Shown here piece by piece: positions 46,962 through 59,159 of a stretch of 64,000 nucleotides of DNA (position 1 is its first letter; every line of letters starts with the position of its first letter). The stretch lies in assembly GCA_027382625.1 (NCBI GenBank), contig JAJKFJ010021883.1, positions 62,001 to 126,000 on the forward strand. Direction: 5' to 3'. Position numbers and translations under genes: made by a program. The notes beneath the pieces were generated by a model that was not told the DNA's origin, did not search any database, and was given only the letters and a program-made list of their open reading frames with translations. The stretch comes from Tetmemena sp. SeJ-2015. Taxonomy: Eukaryota > Ciliophora > Spirotrichea > Sporadotrichida > Oxytrichidae.

Positions 46962-47796
46962 TCAGATTTAAAGTTTCTCAGCAAAAAATTCAGATTCATT
47001 CTTTACCTTATTATCATCATTCTATGAGATACCAGAGTAAGTAATTTGAAAGTAAGAAAATTGAAAAAAATTTGCGAGAGTTTAAGTAGTATTACGGGAA
47101 AATTAAATTGCAAAGTAACTTAGTGAATGTAGCCTTTAATCTAATGATACATAGTGTGTCTAAGTGAAATAGTTGTGCTAATCTACAATAATGTGTACGC
47201 AAGTTAGTAGTTGTAGTAGTAGTGGTGTGTTTGAGTAGTATTATAGTACTAGTAAGTAAATGGTTTTTAAAACATATACAAGCTAATGAAAGCAGTTAAT
47301 TAGAAGGAGTGGCTCCTCAGAATGGTTGTCCAGCAGCGCTCTCCCCTTAGTCCCGAAATTTTGGGAGGGGATGCTCTCCGGACTGCCCATCCTGGCAGTG
47401 TCACTGTCCTCACCGTTGATCTCTATAGAAATATGTAGATAAATGTCTTCCTTGCTCCCTGAGAGTCTTCCACTATAGGTAGATGGTCACAGTTTGCCTT
47501 CCACCCATCCTAACCTGACTCTCAGAGTATTAGTCTAAAGAGGGAGATGTCAGGCTAAACCTTACAGATCTCAGGGCCTCTAACCAATATCTTGAAAGCC
47601 AGAGATAAGTAGGTGGAGTCCAAAACCTCCTCTTCTCCTCAAAATTTAAATTCAACCTGTAAAGGTCTGCTTGATTATAACTTTCTCTTTCTTATTTCGA
47701 AAGTAGTTGAGGGTTGTCCCTTTCGTTTTCATCATCATTATTATTGTGCCGTTTGAGTAAGAGCGTGTTGATTTTTCTTGTTAAAGTTTTTGCCAT
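46962..47796 (-). CDS. Hypothetical protein
   Basis: ATG at 47796 opens MAKTLTRKINTLLLKRHNNN. The frame continues NLNFEEKRRFWTPPTYLWLS to a GTAAGG...CTTTAG intron (about 47530-47560), then after another break reads IEINGEDSDTARMGSPESIP and ALLDNHSEEPLLLI near 47300-47420. Beyond 47290 the frame stays open to TGA at 46962-46964 but loses coding character, so the true end may be near 47290. A short TAG-rich stretch (47205-47240) lies in that tail. I do not recognise the protein. Confidence 0.45.
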
Positions 47797-48359
47797 TTTG
47801 AAAAGTAGAGCGCAGAAGCTTCTTACTCAAGCCTGCAAAGTATGGAGTTCTAGTGAAACACGACACCAGCTGCGTCTCTCTGAGTTGGTGAAACGGAGGA
47901 GAGCAGTTTAAGTTTTATGTGTTTAATTTAATAGTTTTTAACTTAGGGAATGAAAAACGAGGGGAGAGAAGAGTGACTCTAAGGCGGAGCGAGCGGAAGC
48001 TTTCATAGTTTTCATTAATTAGAACTGATATTGCCTTGAGTTTAAACTCATTCTTCATTATTATTGCAGAACAATTATTCAACAAGCAAATGAGGTCCTA
48101 AAATTTTAATAAGAATTGACTTTTCTGATAAATGGTTGTGTCGTTTCTTTAAGGTATTCGTTATTTAATCGAGCATTATATTTTAAGGACCTAAATACTG
48201 GCTAAAAATGAATAAATGCATTTTGACTATACAGCCCCAAAGAGTTGCATAATTAATAGACAAAAATGATAGCCAATTAAAAACAAAATCATGCATATCT
48301 ATTTTAACCAATAATCTATTATAATGAAATTTTCGTCTATATTAGCTTCTGAGGGGAGC
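47797..48359. other. Spacer between two minus-strand genes
   Basis: Mixed composition. The first 200 bases are GC-richer (5' region of the gene to the left); the rest is AT-rich and may contain the 3' end of the Cys-rich gene. No independent gene is supported. Confidence 0.35.
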
Positions 48360-50410
48360 GACATATCTTATACGTTTTATATGTCAGCTGATTCCCCTTC
48401 AGCAGCTACATTAGATGAAGAGGTCTTACACTTTCTCTAAATCCAGAATCAGATTATGTAAACAAGACTTACCTTGTGATAATCAGAGAGGTAGCAAGTC
48501 TGGCACATGCCCATAGAATAGAGGAGTCTATCATGATGAACGCAATTCCAAGCGTTTTGATTTCTTCCATATTTTCTGTAGCAGCTGCTGCACATATTCT
48601 ATAATAATTAGTCAGGATTCTCATTGCAAATCTATCTATTAATATCGAGTGATAATTTAAATTTTCACTTTAAAAAGATTTGAAAAGAAAGTGGCCGCTA
48701 ATATCCTACTCGATTGATTATTAAATGACGTAAGAGCTTGTAAATTGCTCTCAGAAAAAAGAAATGGAGTGATTCTTACCTTCGCATAGTGCTTTCTGTT
48801 AGTGTGAGGGCACTTGGTAATAGCCATGACCTTTTGAGCTGAATCTTAAAGATTCTCATTTTGAATCTTGCTTAGCTAATCCTAATTTGGATTTAAATTT
48901 GAAGCTGATGCACCAACTCCCAGAGTTTGGATTTGCTGACCAAGTCCGCTGGACACTAGTAACTCAGCTGCCGCTGCCTCCAAGTTCTGAGGAATATGTA
49001 TGTTGTCTGAGAATTCGTGCTTCTTAGTTTCTGCAGCTTGCTGTTAGACTGATTGCAATTGTTGAGCTTACTGCTGTTGAATGTTTTAGATCAGCTGTTG
49101 TTAAATGGTCTGAGATTGCTGCTGCAATTTCATAAGCTCAGCTTGCACGAAGTACTCTAGGAGATTCTTGTTCACTTGACAACTGCAATTTCCGCCGCAT
49201 TGCCTAGGGGGAGTCATCTGAGGAGATTACTTAAAATGAAATGAAAGTAGAGGAGGCAGCTGACTCAAAATTTCGCTACGAATGTCACTTAGCTTTCTCT
49301 AGGCTGAAGGCTGGTGGTTCAATAATCCCTGAATAAATAGAAGGCAAAATAAAACCTGAGTGAAGTGGTCTGAGGGCTAGGTGCTGAGAGTGTGGTTACT
49401 CATTCTTTGTTAGAAACCTTGAGAAGTCTACTGTTAAGTAGCAACGTCCCCACTATTAGAAGCTATTAGATTAAATTTAATTCTTACAGCTGAGGAATCA
49501 GAACTTTTCTATTTAATAACTGCGAGGTAGTGGCTCCAGCAAGTCCACTTAGATTCAATTGATTCTCTGCTGTCCCGAATATTGGCTTGTTTGCTTGCCA
49601 TAGGAGCATATTGGTAAGTGGGTTGAAACTTGTTGGGGCTGGAACCACTGGACTAGTGTGACCTGATGATGACTAATGAGTCTATTGGCAGTATGGCTAA
49701 AATCCTTAATTGAAGAGAGTAGGAAATTAAAAATTGAGAGGGCCCTATGATGTGGCAGTTGGTTTTATCTGCTCAATTAGCGATTACGCATGCAACTTAT
49801 CATATGGTTCGGGGAACTTTCTCTTTCCCAGAAGATCATTTAGATGCTTCTGTAGTACAGTTGCACTTTGCTCAGCCTGAGTCTTTTGCTTTTCCTCAAT
49901 TTCAATAACTTCGAGTGCCTCCGCAATCTTGAGGCCGTAAGCATTGATCGTTTGGACGCTCAAGATGTTTGAATTTGAACTGAACTAGGTGTCCACAGTA
50001 TTCACGGATCCTTCTTCGTTGGAGTTCTTCTCGCAGTTTTACTATCAAATAGGGTAAGTAAAGCTAATGATAGAAAGAATATCTAAACTCCCAGCTGAAA
50101 GGAGATAGCCGAATCATATGAAACAATATAAATTGTGGTTTGAGAGGCGAGTAATAGAAGTATTAATTAGGCCATTAGAAAAGGTGGGAAACCACTTTAA
50201 ATGGAGGTCTGAGATAACGTTAACTCAGAGATAAAGAAAGCTGGAATCATATTCTTAAGTGATGTCGGATTGAAATCACTCAAAGCTTTAGCCCAGACTC
50301 TTGCTGTATAAGAGCTGATTCTAGGATAAGTAAAAATCCACTTACATTGTTGAAAGCTCTTAGAGTTCTTGTTGAAAGTTCCTGCATTTAGTGATAGCTT
50401 GAAGTACAAT
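48360..50410 (-). CDS. Gln-rich protein with C-terminal CxxC/CxH zinc-binding repeats
   Basis: Coding on the reverse strand includes a helical segment (INAYGLKIAEALEVIEIEEK, near 49930), a Gln-rich coiled coil (LQQQSQTIQQQLIQNIQQQQ, near 49100), then KCPHTNRKHYAK. A GTAAG intron (about 48620-48780) joins to NMCSSCYRKYGRNQNAWNC, then VHHDRLLYSMGMCQTCYL. The paired C-x-H...HYAKNMCxxCY pattern recurs in ciliate and other protist proteins and probably binds zinc. Its function is unknown to me. The start is uncertain (no clear ATG near 50410), and the last residues and stop could not be fixed. Confidence 0.55.
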
Positions 50411-50734
50411 CTCTTTCGAGGTGAATCCGATTTAGATTAAGAAGTATTATTTTATAATATGTTGAAAAATTTGATAAAGTATGAAGTGCTTAAATCATAA
50501 AAATCATAGATTACATCCTTTATTAATATATGTTTCACGTAATTTTATCTCTATTATTCTATAAATTAATATACTTTTCGATATAATAAAGTATATGTAA
50601 TAAATTATAGGGATATACTGGTTTATTTATAATTTTGTTAAATAATAACCTAATATCTTAATCTAGTTTAAATACGTAGTATTACCCATTAATCTTTAAG
50701 TTTAAGGATAGTTGACTCTATTAATATTTAGCGG
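50411..50734. other. AT-rich spacer upstream of the RNA gene
   Basis: Strongly AT-rich DNA (about 50450-50700) with no reading frame of interest. It should contain the upstream part of the structured RNA gene that follows; TATA-like words are too common here to single one out. Confidence 0.45.
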
Positions 50735-51056
50735 CAGATATTGGTTGGTGTCGCTCGGGAGGGCTTGCCCTCTGTAACATCGCGGGTCTGGTTCTGCGTG
50801 TGGTTGTAGGACTAAGAGTGAATCTGTTATGACGCTGTGCTTTGGCTTGTCCATTTCAAATTAGGTGTCAACAATGTGGGCTTTGAGTAGTCTTAGCCTT
50901 CATGGTTGTCAAAGAAGTCGGGAATGCCTCAGGCTGGCAACAGAGCAGGGAAAACGGCTCGCACTTAATAGTGAAAGGATAGCAAGCCTTTATAGCGTCG
51001 AAGGTTATCGCTTGGCTCCTAACAGGTATTCGCAGGGTTATGGCATCATAACTTTT
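50735..51056 (+). ncRNA. Probable signal recognition particle RNA (SRP/7SL)
   Basis: A GC-richer island in AT-rich DNA with SRP RNA hallmarks in order. The 5' part has a GAGGG/CCCTC hairpin (50766-50779) followed at once by the invariant TGTAA (50781-50785), as in the Alu domain. Farther on, CTG-GCAA-CAG forms a GNRA-capped hairpin followed directly by AGCAGG, matching helix 8 of the S domain. A long central stem is supported by pairing of GACGCT...GGCTTG (50831-50851) with CAAGCC...AGCGTC (50983-51001), and TGTAGGA (50805-50811) with TCCTAACA (51016-51023). A T5 run near 51051 fits a Pol III stop. The SRP targets nascent secretory proteins to the ER. No covariance search could be run. Confidence 0.6.
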
Positions 51057-51258
51057 TGCCTCACTCACCTTTTATACTCTATCCATATATCATGTAGCCA
51101 ATTGGGCTTCAAGTTAAGATGGACTCAATCTTCAAACATCAAATGAAACTAATCAACATTGTGATGTGGGAGAATTGCGAGCCATTAAAATCACGATCAC
51201 TTTTTATTCCCACTCACCCATATCTTTGATCATTGTCACCTTTCTACTGTAATTAAGC

Positions 51259-51267
51259 AAGGGATCT
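51259..51267 (+). repeat. MON2 pointer, downstream copy (AAGGGATCT)
   Basis: This is the exact 9-bp partner of 40946-40954. Sequence before it is unrelated to MON2, and sequence after it continues the protein in frame. Confidence 0.8.
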
Positions 51268-54200
51268 GTCTCTTCTTCACAATTTGAGTCGACTAATTCT
51301 TCATAGCTCTCACATCACCAAATGGACTCTATTAGTACAGACCTATAGATTTTGCAAGACTCATTTGATTCTCTGTTCACCTCCTCATATATGTTTGACT
51401 AGCAATCATTGGCTGAGCTTATAACTTCTTTGGGTCAACTAACGGTTGGAGTTCTAGAGGACTATGGCTCAATCAAAAGATAGCAAAGCGAAAAGGAACA
51501 AGGGGTGCATCTTCAAAGCACCAGCTAAATTTCTAATTTTCCTTTTAAAAAGCCAAATGAAGGAGAGATATTGCAGAATATCAATAGCTTTGCGCTTACT
51601 AGATTGGTTGAAACTTCCCTAGTCAACATTCATAGAATCGAGTAGTTCTGGAAAATCCTGATATTAAAACTTTTTTTAAGTTTTACTTAAAATAAGATAG
51701 CTCACTTTGACATCTTAGCGAACTGTAGAGTATAAACTTTAAGACAGCTGTCGATAGAAGCACTTCTTTGCATAATTCTGGAAATATTTGCTCATAGAAA
51801 AGAGAATAAGAAGAACACTGAGCTCATTTTAATTTTCAATTTGATTTAAGCAAAAGAATCCATTCACTAATGCACTCTCTCCTACAAAAGTAACTACAAC
51901 AAAGCACAAATAATCCATAGGCTCATCTGGCGATGATGTAGAGTAAGATATGGATTTCGATGTAGATGAAAATTGGTCTGGTACAGTTTGGTAATATACA
52001 ATTCTAACTCCCTTCTCAGACTAATTGAAGTCCCAATTCCAATCAAACAATTTACAGACATTGAATGGCATCAAGAAAATTATTCAAACTTGCGGGCAGT
52101 AGCTTAAAAATGACGGCTGGCGCATTATAATCATGACTATTTCCAAGAGTTCTGAGTATGCCGAGAGTGAAGATATTATAACCACCGGTTTCAAGAGTTT
52201 GCAATTGATAGTAAGCAATTACATCGATAAGCTAAGCTAGGAAAATTTCATTACTATTCTGCATGCTATTCATAAATATGCGGCTGGTGATGGGGACAAC
52301 ATCAATAATAATCTTATCTCAGTTGGAATGCTCCAAAATATTGCAGATTATAATGCTAAAATGATTGTAAAGGAGACCCAGCAAAGAGAATCTTCTATCA
52401 ATGCCAATAAGGCCTAAAAGGTTAAGCAAATAGAGGAACCTTAATTTAACGCTCAAAGGATATGGGCAATTTTGTTTGAAAAAGTTCAAGATTTGGGAAC
52501 CAATTGCAGAGCAGAAATAAGGAGAGCAAACATCTTTACCCTTGAGAATATCATAATGACTCATGGTTAGCTTTTCTCAGACCAAGTATGGACTAGTATC
52601 CTGAGGCATAATCTAGTCAATATGCTGAAGCTTAGTATCGAGATGTATTCAGAGTAAAGAGGTGGGAAATAGGTACAATAAAAGGCAGCCTTCTTAGAAG
52701 CAGGCTTGCCTACTCCAAGCTTTTCCTCTGGCGGTGGATGGGATAACAAGAAGAGACAAGGTGGAGCTGGAGGGCCAGCTCAGTCAAAGAAGATGAAATT
52801 TGATGAAGAAGCAGTCAAGGCACTTTAAAAGAATAATGACGAATAGTGGGAAGAAACCTGCGTTTTACTTGTCTAACTTGTCCTTAGAACAATCAAGAAG
52901 TATTCGTTATTATAAAGTTTTAATTTATCATTCTCAAATAGAAAGCAAATAGAGCGAATTAACAGACGGAGCCTGGATTTAATCCGTGCAAATAATTACA
53001 GAGATGATAAGGAATGGTTCTCAAGAGATTTGTGCCACAATTTACAAATCATTAGAGGATCTACTTTCTCAAGACAATTGCCTTGATATATTTATGAAGA
53101 ATATTAAAGAAAGCTTTAAGTTGTTTGAGGCCACTTCTGATTGGTTGCTTAGAGAAAAGCAAGATACAAAATGTGATTTAAACATTTTTATACTGGTAGT
53201 ATAGTGAGAAAACCAATGAACTTAAAGCTGTGCCCAGTGATAATTGAGACTCTAAAGAAGATTTACAATTAAGAAAACTTGTAAGACAATGCCTTCAGAC
53301 CTCCCTTCCTTCAAATTATACTACCCACTTATGTACAGCAAGTTCTGTAACTGCTGTTTAGAATATTAGATTTATTTTGGAATGATGAAGTGCTCAAAGA
53401 ATACAAGTGAGGGCTTTTAAGCTATGGGAGTCCCTCACAAACTTGTAAATGAGGAGAAAGTTACTTTTGAATTCATAGAATCACTAAATGAGATTATAAG
53501 GAAGAACGATTAGACTCACCTACTCTACCTCAAATTCTTGCTCTCATTCACTGACTATGACTATCAGGAACCTCATTCTGAGGCTTTTATTAGAAGAACT
53601 TTTAGCATCCTTAATTCAATTATACTTAGAGGGAAAGTTGCTAATCACATTTTGAGGGAGATATTGCCTAGTCTCTATGATCGCATCGAGTTTCTGATTA
53701 ATCTTAGATACAACAATGAAGCTTGCATGGCCTTTAGTCTTCCCGTCTAAGGGCTCTCAAACTCTATTCTATACTGTGGGCCTTTATGCCATGCACATCA
53801 GCTCATTTTTGATAAGCCCAAAGAATTTCAAATATAGAATGACTGCTCATTATAAATCAACATAAGATTAGCAGAGAGTCCCAACCACCCAAAGCACAGT
53901 TTTCTCAGGGACAGGCGCAAGTGGATCAACCGGAGGTGGTTTCTCTGGAATTAAAAGCAAGATGCTCACTCAAAATATGGGTTCTAACAGTTCTTCAAAT
54001 TAAGTTGAGGACTTCCTTGGCTCTAATGACATTATGTTTTCAGATTAGCTAGAATTTTCAATAGTGGATCCTGCTGTAATTTCAGACCAAAGTTAAGACC
54101 CAGAGATCAAGTAACTAGTTTGGGAGAGAGTAATTCCTTTGGCTAGAAACAATCTGCAGTTCAATCCTGAAAGAGTTGCTAATCATAATAAAGCAGTGGT

Positions 54201-54955
54201 TGAGGATGTAGTGAAATCATCTCAAGACCTAGATATGCAGGTGATGAACTTTATAACGAACAGTCTCTTGCCAAACTGCAGTGATGCGAACGATAAAGAG
54301 TTCCAGCAGAGTTTAGTTTTCATTATCGATAATGGTTGTAACTCTGTCTACTCTTCTCAACGCCTATAGCATGGTGGCAACTCAACTACTGGACAGGCCT
54401 TTGGAAACTCCCTCTCTAAATTCTGCCTAAATAACTTGTTTGAGCTGTGCAGATTCTAATCCTTCCGCACTTCCTCATCCTCAGCCTTCTTCCTCCTCTC
54501 AATTGCAAGATCAAAATAATGGAGAAGACCCATACACTGACTTGCATGCTTAGAGGAAGATCTATGAAATAAGAAAGAAGATTGCAACTATAACTACTCC
54601 TATCCTCATCAATAGATGCAGAGATACTCTCAAGAAATTCGTAAACGATGAGCAGAAGAGTGGCACAACCAATTTAGCAAGACAGAGAGTTTCAGAGGTA
54701 GTGTTTATACTCGATAAACTGAGATAGCTAGACTGCTATCCAGAGGTACAACCTCCTCAATACAAAACAAAGAAAGGACACTTAGTGTAACTAATGCCCA
54801 TCTTTTCTGATTTAGTCCTTAGCAGCGAGGCTAGTCTTAAAGAGCACTTGAGAGTTATATTCCATGACATTTACGATGCAATTTCGTAAGTTAGCTCTGG
54901 AATAGTTGACTAGGATGATGAACACAAGGTGGGTGACTCTAGTGGTGGATTCTGA
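51259..54955 (+). CDS. MON2: MON2 homologue, 3' block (C-terminal half)
   Basis: The block begins at the AAGGGATCT pointer and reads KGSVSSSQFESTNSSQLSHH, then LQILQDSFDSLFTSSYMFDQ and TRLVETSLVNIHRIEQFWKI, the MON2 region just after its central linker. Next come HFDILANCRVQTLRQLSIEA, the RAEIRRANIFTLENIIMTHG segment (near 52510) and EQWEETCVLLVQL (near 52850), all matching MON2 order. Helical HEAT-like sequence continues to TGA at 54953-54955 (ending GDSSGGF). Gln is frequently TAA/TAG. Several introns or IESs break the frame (for example 51650-51700). The N-terminal half is at 40946-43597 on the other strand. The stop is 117 bp from the convergent kinesin stop. Confidence 0.85.
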
Positions 54956-55071
54956 TATAGCTTTTTATAAAATCTATTTTAATTGGTACATCTATTAAGT
55001 TTGGATTTTGAATTATGAGCAAGAGGTTATTTAAGCAGTAGAAGCATCATTATTTAAGGATTTTATTAATT

Positions 55072-58000
55072 TCAAAAAATTGAGCAGCAGCCAGACTTAC
55101 CTTGGCCAGCATCAATAATCGGTTCCTTTCCAGTTTTAATGTCTTTTGCATTCTTGTCTTTTATGTCTTGTTTTGGATCCTTATTAAGCGATTCCACAGC
55201 CTGCTTATCTTAGGAAATGAATGTAATTTAAAGTTAAATATCTGTTTAGGAAGCCTGCTTTTCTTTTTCTTATTGAGAGATTTCGGATTGCTTTTTCTCT
55301 TCTTCATGAGCTCTTTAGTTGCTATTCATGTGTGAAGATTTCTTCTCTTCCTCTTAATGAGGCTATTGTCCTTGAGGTTTGTCACTTCTCTGAGTTTTGA
55401 TCTTCTCCTCTATTAAAACTATTAGCATATAAGTATTCTTACATTATTCAAGTGCAATAGTGTTCCTTCTCTTGAGCTCGCTCTTCTTTTACTCTTCAAG
55501 CTTTGCCTGCTCTATTTCTTGTTTCTAAGCTTTCTTAGCCTGATCTGAATCAGGATACCCATACACTCTGAAGCACAACTTACACAAATAAATGCACCAT
55601 AATAATTCACTAAAACTGTCCAGTTTGGAGATACTGCAAGATGGAAGGAGTAATCTTGTCGATATGATGCACATTCTTGAAATTAAAGACGGGATTACGG
55701 TTGCTTCCCTGGCATTCTTCAGTCTAGAAGGACTTACCCTTCTCACTAAATATCCTATAAACTATGGATATACTATATTAAATATATTGCATTCATTTTA
55801 ATTGGGGTTTAATTGACAAAGACGTTCTTTGAGAGGTCTTGGGGCAGATATTTATTTATATAATGTAATCATCAATTTATTGATTAGACTAGAAGCTTTC
55901 TCGATCTCAACTCTGAAAGTCACTCCTTTGCCCACTATATTAAAATTAATGAGTTTAAAGATTGATTACTTAATTCTTCGGGCTCTTCAATTAAATCTTC
56001 CTCAGGGATCTCTCCATATCCAGTGTCGTCTGTTGGGAAGTATTTTACTGATAGCTGCCCTCTAACTCCAGAGGAGCCTTCTGCAGACAAGATCTTGCTG
56101 TCCATTAAATCAAATAAATATATCTTACTTCGCCCATCTCGTTTTCAATTAAATAACCAAGATTTTTAAGGGAGACGAAACTTTGCCCAATCATGACAGG
56201 CTCAGGTGGGTCCCAGAAAGGATCAGACTCATGTGGCAGCTTTGGCAAATTACCTGAGTCAAAGAATTCATTGACTAAGTCTCTCATCATAAATATTCTA
56301 TCGTTAAACTTCTCCTCACTCCATTCAACATTTTTATATGATCTCGCTTATGATTTGTCTCAAAGAATAAGATTGATAAAGATATAATAAACATAGTCAA
56401 AAATCTTATTAAACCACATAGTTTAGTAGTACCCGTCTTCCAAATTGTCAACTTTAACTACTATCTCTGTGTTTCCATCGTCCATGGTTCCATCTTCCTT
56501 AGTCTCAGGCAAGCTCTTCACTAACTTGACAGTGAATCTAAATTGCCTCTTCAGCTCCTTAGCGATTAAATTAGCCTCATTAACTAAGGGGAATAACTAA
56601 CCAAGTCTGTTCTCCACATTATTCTTCTCTTACTACTGTTTCTAGATGCGCTTCTCTTCTTGCTCTAGTTATCTCTTCTTCTCCTACTCTTCTCTCTTCA
56701 TGCGCTCCATTTCTTGCTTCATCTTAAGCTCAAGCTTTTCCTTCTCTCCTTGTTCATTTTTAGCCTGAAGAGCCTTTAATTGCTCTTCAAACTCTTTTTG
56801 CATCTGTAATCTCATTTCTTCTTGCTTTCTTTGCTCCTCTTGCATCTTTGCTTCAAGAGCAGCCATTTTCTATCTTGCTTCTTCCTCCTACTTTTGCAAG
56901 TGTCTTTCCTTTTCTGCTCTCTGCTGTTCATCTTCTATCTCAGATTTTTCATTTTAGGCCTATTCCCAGGAAATAGGGCTTTCTTCTGAGTCTTCCATAG
57001 TTGAAGGCTCTGAGCTTTCAGGGTTCTTGAACAAGAATACTGTGTGAGTTCCAAAGACAATCCTATCATTTGGATGCAGCCTAACTCCATCCATGGAAGT
57101 CATTTTCACTCCGTTTATAGTAATCTAGTCAAATATAATTAGCAACGCTCTAAGCGTTTGAAGGTTTGAGCCAGTAAGAACCGTCCACCTGCGTTTCGAA
57201 ATAGGCATGATTGGCAGATATACCCGTACCTCCCAACATAACTTGGGGAGTTGGGTTTCCATTTTTTCTACCAATGTGCGTTTGGTTCTAAGCAGTCAAG
57301 TCATAAAGAATCTTTCTATCGAGTTAGGGGTCCTCATTCAAGTTGATTATATGAGGTCTAAACTTCACTTGATCTGCCTATTACTTGAGCTTTTATTCTT
57401 GAAGCTCCTTCTACTTTGCTTCTTCAAGCTTTTGCTCCCAAGACTTTTCCATTTCTAACATGGCAAGTTGATTGGCCTTCATTTGCTCCTCCATTTCTTG
57501 AATCTTTCTCTTAGCCTCCTCATCTTCCAAAGCTGATGAAGCGCGGCCTCCACCACCTCCCTTAGCTAATTCAGCCTTGAGTCTTTCATTTTCTTCTTTG
57601 AGCTCTCTAATCATCTTATCTTATGGGCTCTCATTAACGACGGCCTTATTTTGTATTTTCTTAGCTCTATCAGCGTATCTTAGTGTACCTAATGTCTCCT
57701 CGTAATTAATGTTAGCTGGGGATAAAGCGCATATCATGATAGTCTTAGAGTTTCCTCCAAGTGCATTTTGCAACATTCTGGTAAGTGCACTATCTCTGTA
57801 AGGCACAACTAATTTGGCCCCCTTACCCATAGCCTTGTCTGCGAGGACACTAATCACCTGACCGAGACAAGTCAAACTCTTGTTAATGGCGCAACCTTCC
57901 TTCAATCTATCTCCTGTGGCTCCAGTTTGTTCAGCCTTCTCTGAACCAGCCAAATCAACCAAGTTGATGACTGAGAATTTCTCACTCTTCTTCCCTTAGA

Positions 58001-58935
58001 AGAATATGATCTGCTTAAACTCAATAGCAATCACAGTATGAGCTCTGGAGCTAGTTGCATTCATTTGAGTTGAGCCAATAGTTCTGTTTCTGCTTCCTTC
58101 GTCCATCTTTGCCTCTATTGCTACGTAAGAGCTTACTGGATGCTTCGAGAGGCCTTCGACGTAAACTCCAAGAGAAGAGTGCTCTCTGATCTTGAGACCA
58201 TTGGGAGGTCTCTTTCCTGGGTTGATGAGCAAGTCTTAAACTTTCTCATTATAGATTTCAACCATAGAGACTGTGACTTCGTAGGACTTGTCCTTGTCAG
58301 TGTTTCCCCCAATTCTTTGGAAGATTTCCTCACATGCCATTGGGACGATACCTTTGTTCGCGCCGTATCCAATCATGGAGTAGGATTTTCCAGAACCAGT
58401 TTGTCCATAAGCAAACAGACAGCAATGATAGCCATCCCATGCGTTGTCTAGTACACTTTTTCCAAGCTAATAAAAGGCATAAATAATACTGATTTGAAAA
58501 TTCTGGGAATAAATATGTCACCTCATTTTAGTGAAGTTTATTTTTGAAGTATTCTCTTCTACCAGTTACAAATATTGCTTTTTCTTATTTCCACGAGTTT
58601 ACTTACGACGTTGTAAACTGCCCTCTAATCTATGTATTTATGGTCATCAGGCTCTGAATACCCATCCTCTCTGTTCCTGAAGCCGTCATGTGACCAGAAA
58701 CTGTAGTCGAAAGCGAAATCTTTCTTTTAACCATCATCATCGATGATAGTTGTTGTGGGTCCATTCTATTAAAAAAGGCATTAAGCATCAAACCCAATAA
58801 TTTTAAGAGGAACTGAAAAACCCTGAACTTATTATAGAATTGTTGAATGCTTACCATCTAGATGCAGACTCCAGAGTTATTTGCGATCTCTCTTTGATTG
58901 AAAGGTCTGACTCTAACTGCTACTTTCACACTCAT
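55072..58935 (-). CDS. Kinesin-3 motor with FHA domain (KIF1/KIF13-like)
   Basis: ATG at 58935 opens [20 protein letters not shown]. The motor has the P-loop [10 protein letters not shown] (near 58410), switch I NATSSRAH, switch [10 protein letters not shown] and [17 protein letters not shown] neck coiled coil ([16 protein letters not shown]) leads to an FHA domain (ISANHAYFE, near 57215) and then a long Glu/Lys/Gln coiled coil. KIF1-type sequence [15 protein letters not shown] and RVYGYPD (55550) follow. The tail ends GKSGCCSIF with TGA at 55072-55074. Kinesin-3 carries vesicles and, in ciliates, ciliary cargo. Introns and IESs separate the pieces, but all are in linear order. The last exon contains a GTAAGT that could be a donor, so the C-terminus is tentative. 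Confidence 0.92.
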
Positions 58936-59159
58936 ATCTTCTATCTTTTGTACTTTACTAGTCAATTACGACAACCTATAGCTGCAATAGCCAAATAAAA
59001 TTATTCTATTTTTAACTCTCACATTCTTCAGTAGTATAATTACTACGCCTTCTACTCTTAACCTTATAATTGTCGAAAGTTAGAGTGTGATAATGTTAAT
59101 GGTTATGGAAAAGTTAAAGCAACCCAGCTGAGAGATGAGACAAGGCTCTTTGTAAATTC

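Noticed and set aside
47205..47240. TAG-rich stretch considered as telomere-like or microsatellite element
   Set aside because: It is short and imperfect, with no inverted arms and no match to the C4A4 telomere type.
47320..47430. GC-rich patch with a CCC...GGG hairpin considered as an snRNA or other ncRNA
   Set aside because: A minus-strand frame across it reads as ordinary protein (INGEDSDTARMGSPES) and no U-snRNA landmarks were found.
50868..51146. ORFs on both strands (66 and 93 codons)
   Set aside because: They cross the structured RNA island; overlapping ORFs on opposite strands fit chance opening in GC-richer RNA sequence.
51230..51240. GATCATT shared with 41074-41080 considered as the MON2 pointer
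   Set aside because: Sequence after it is non-coding in the MON2 frame. AAGGGATCT is longer and gives an in-frame joint.
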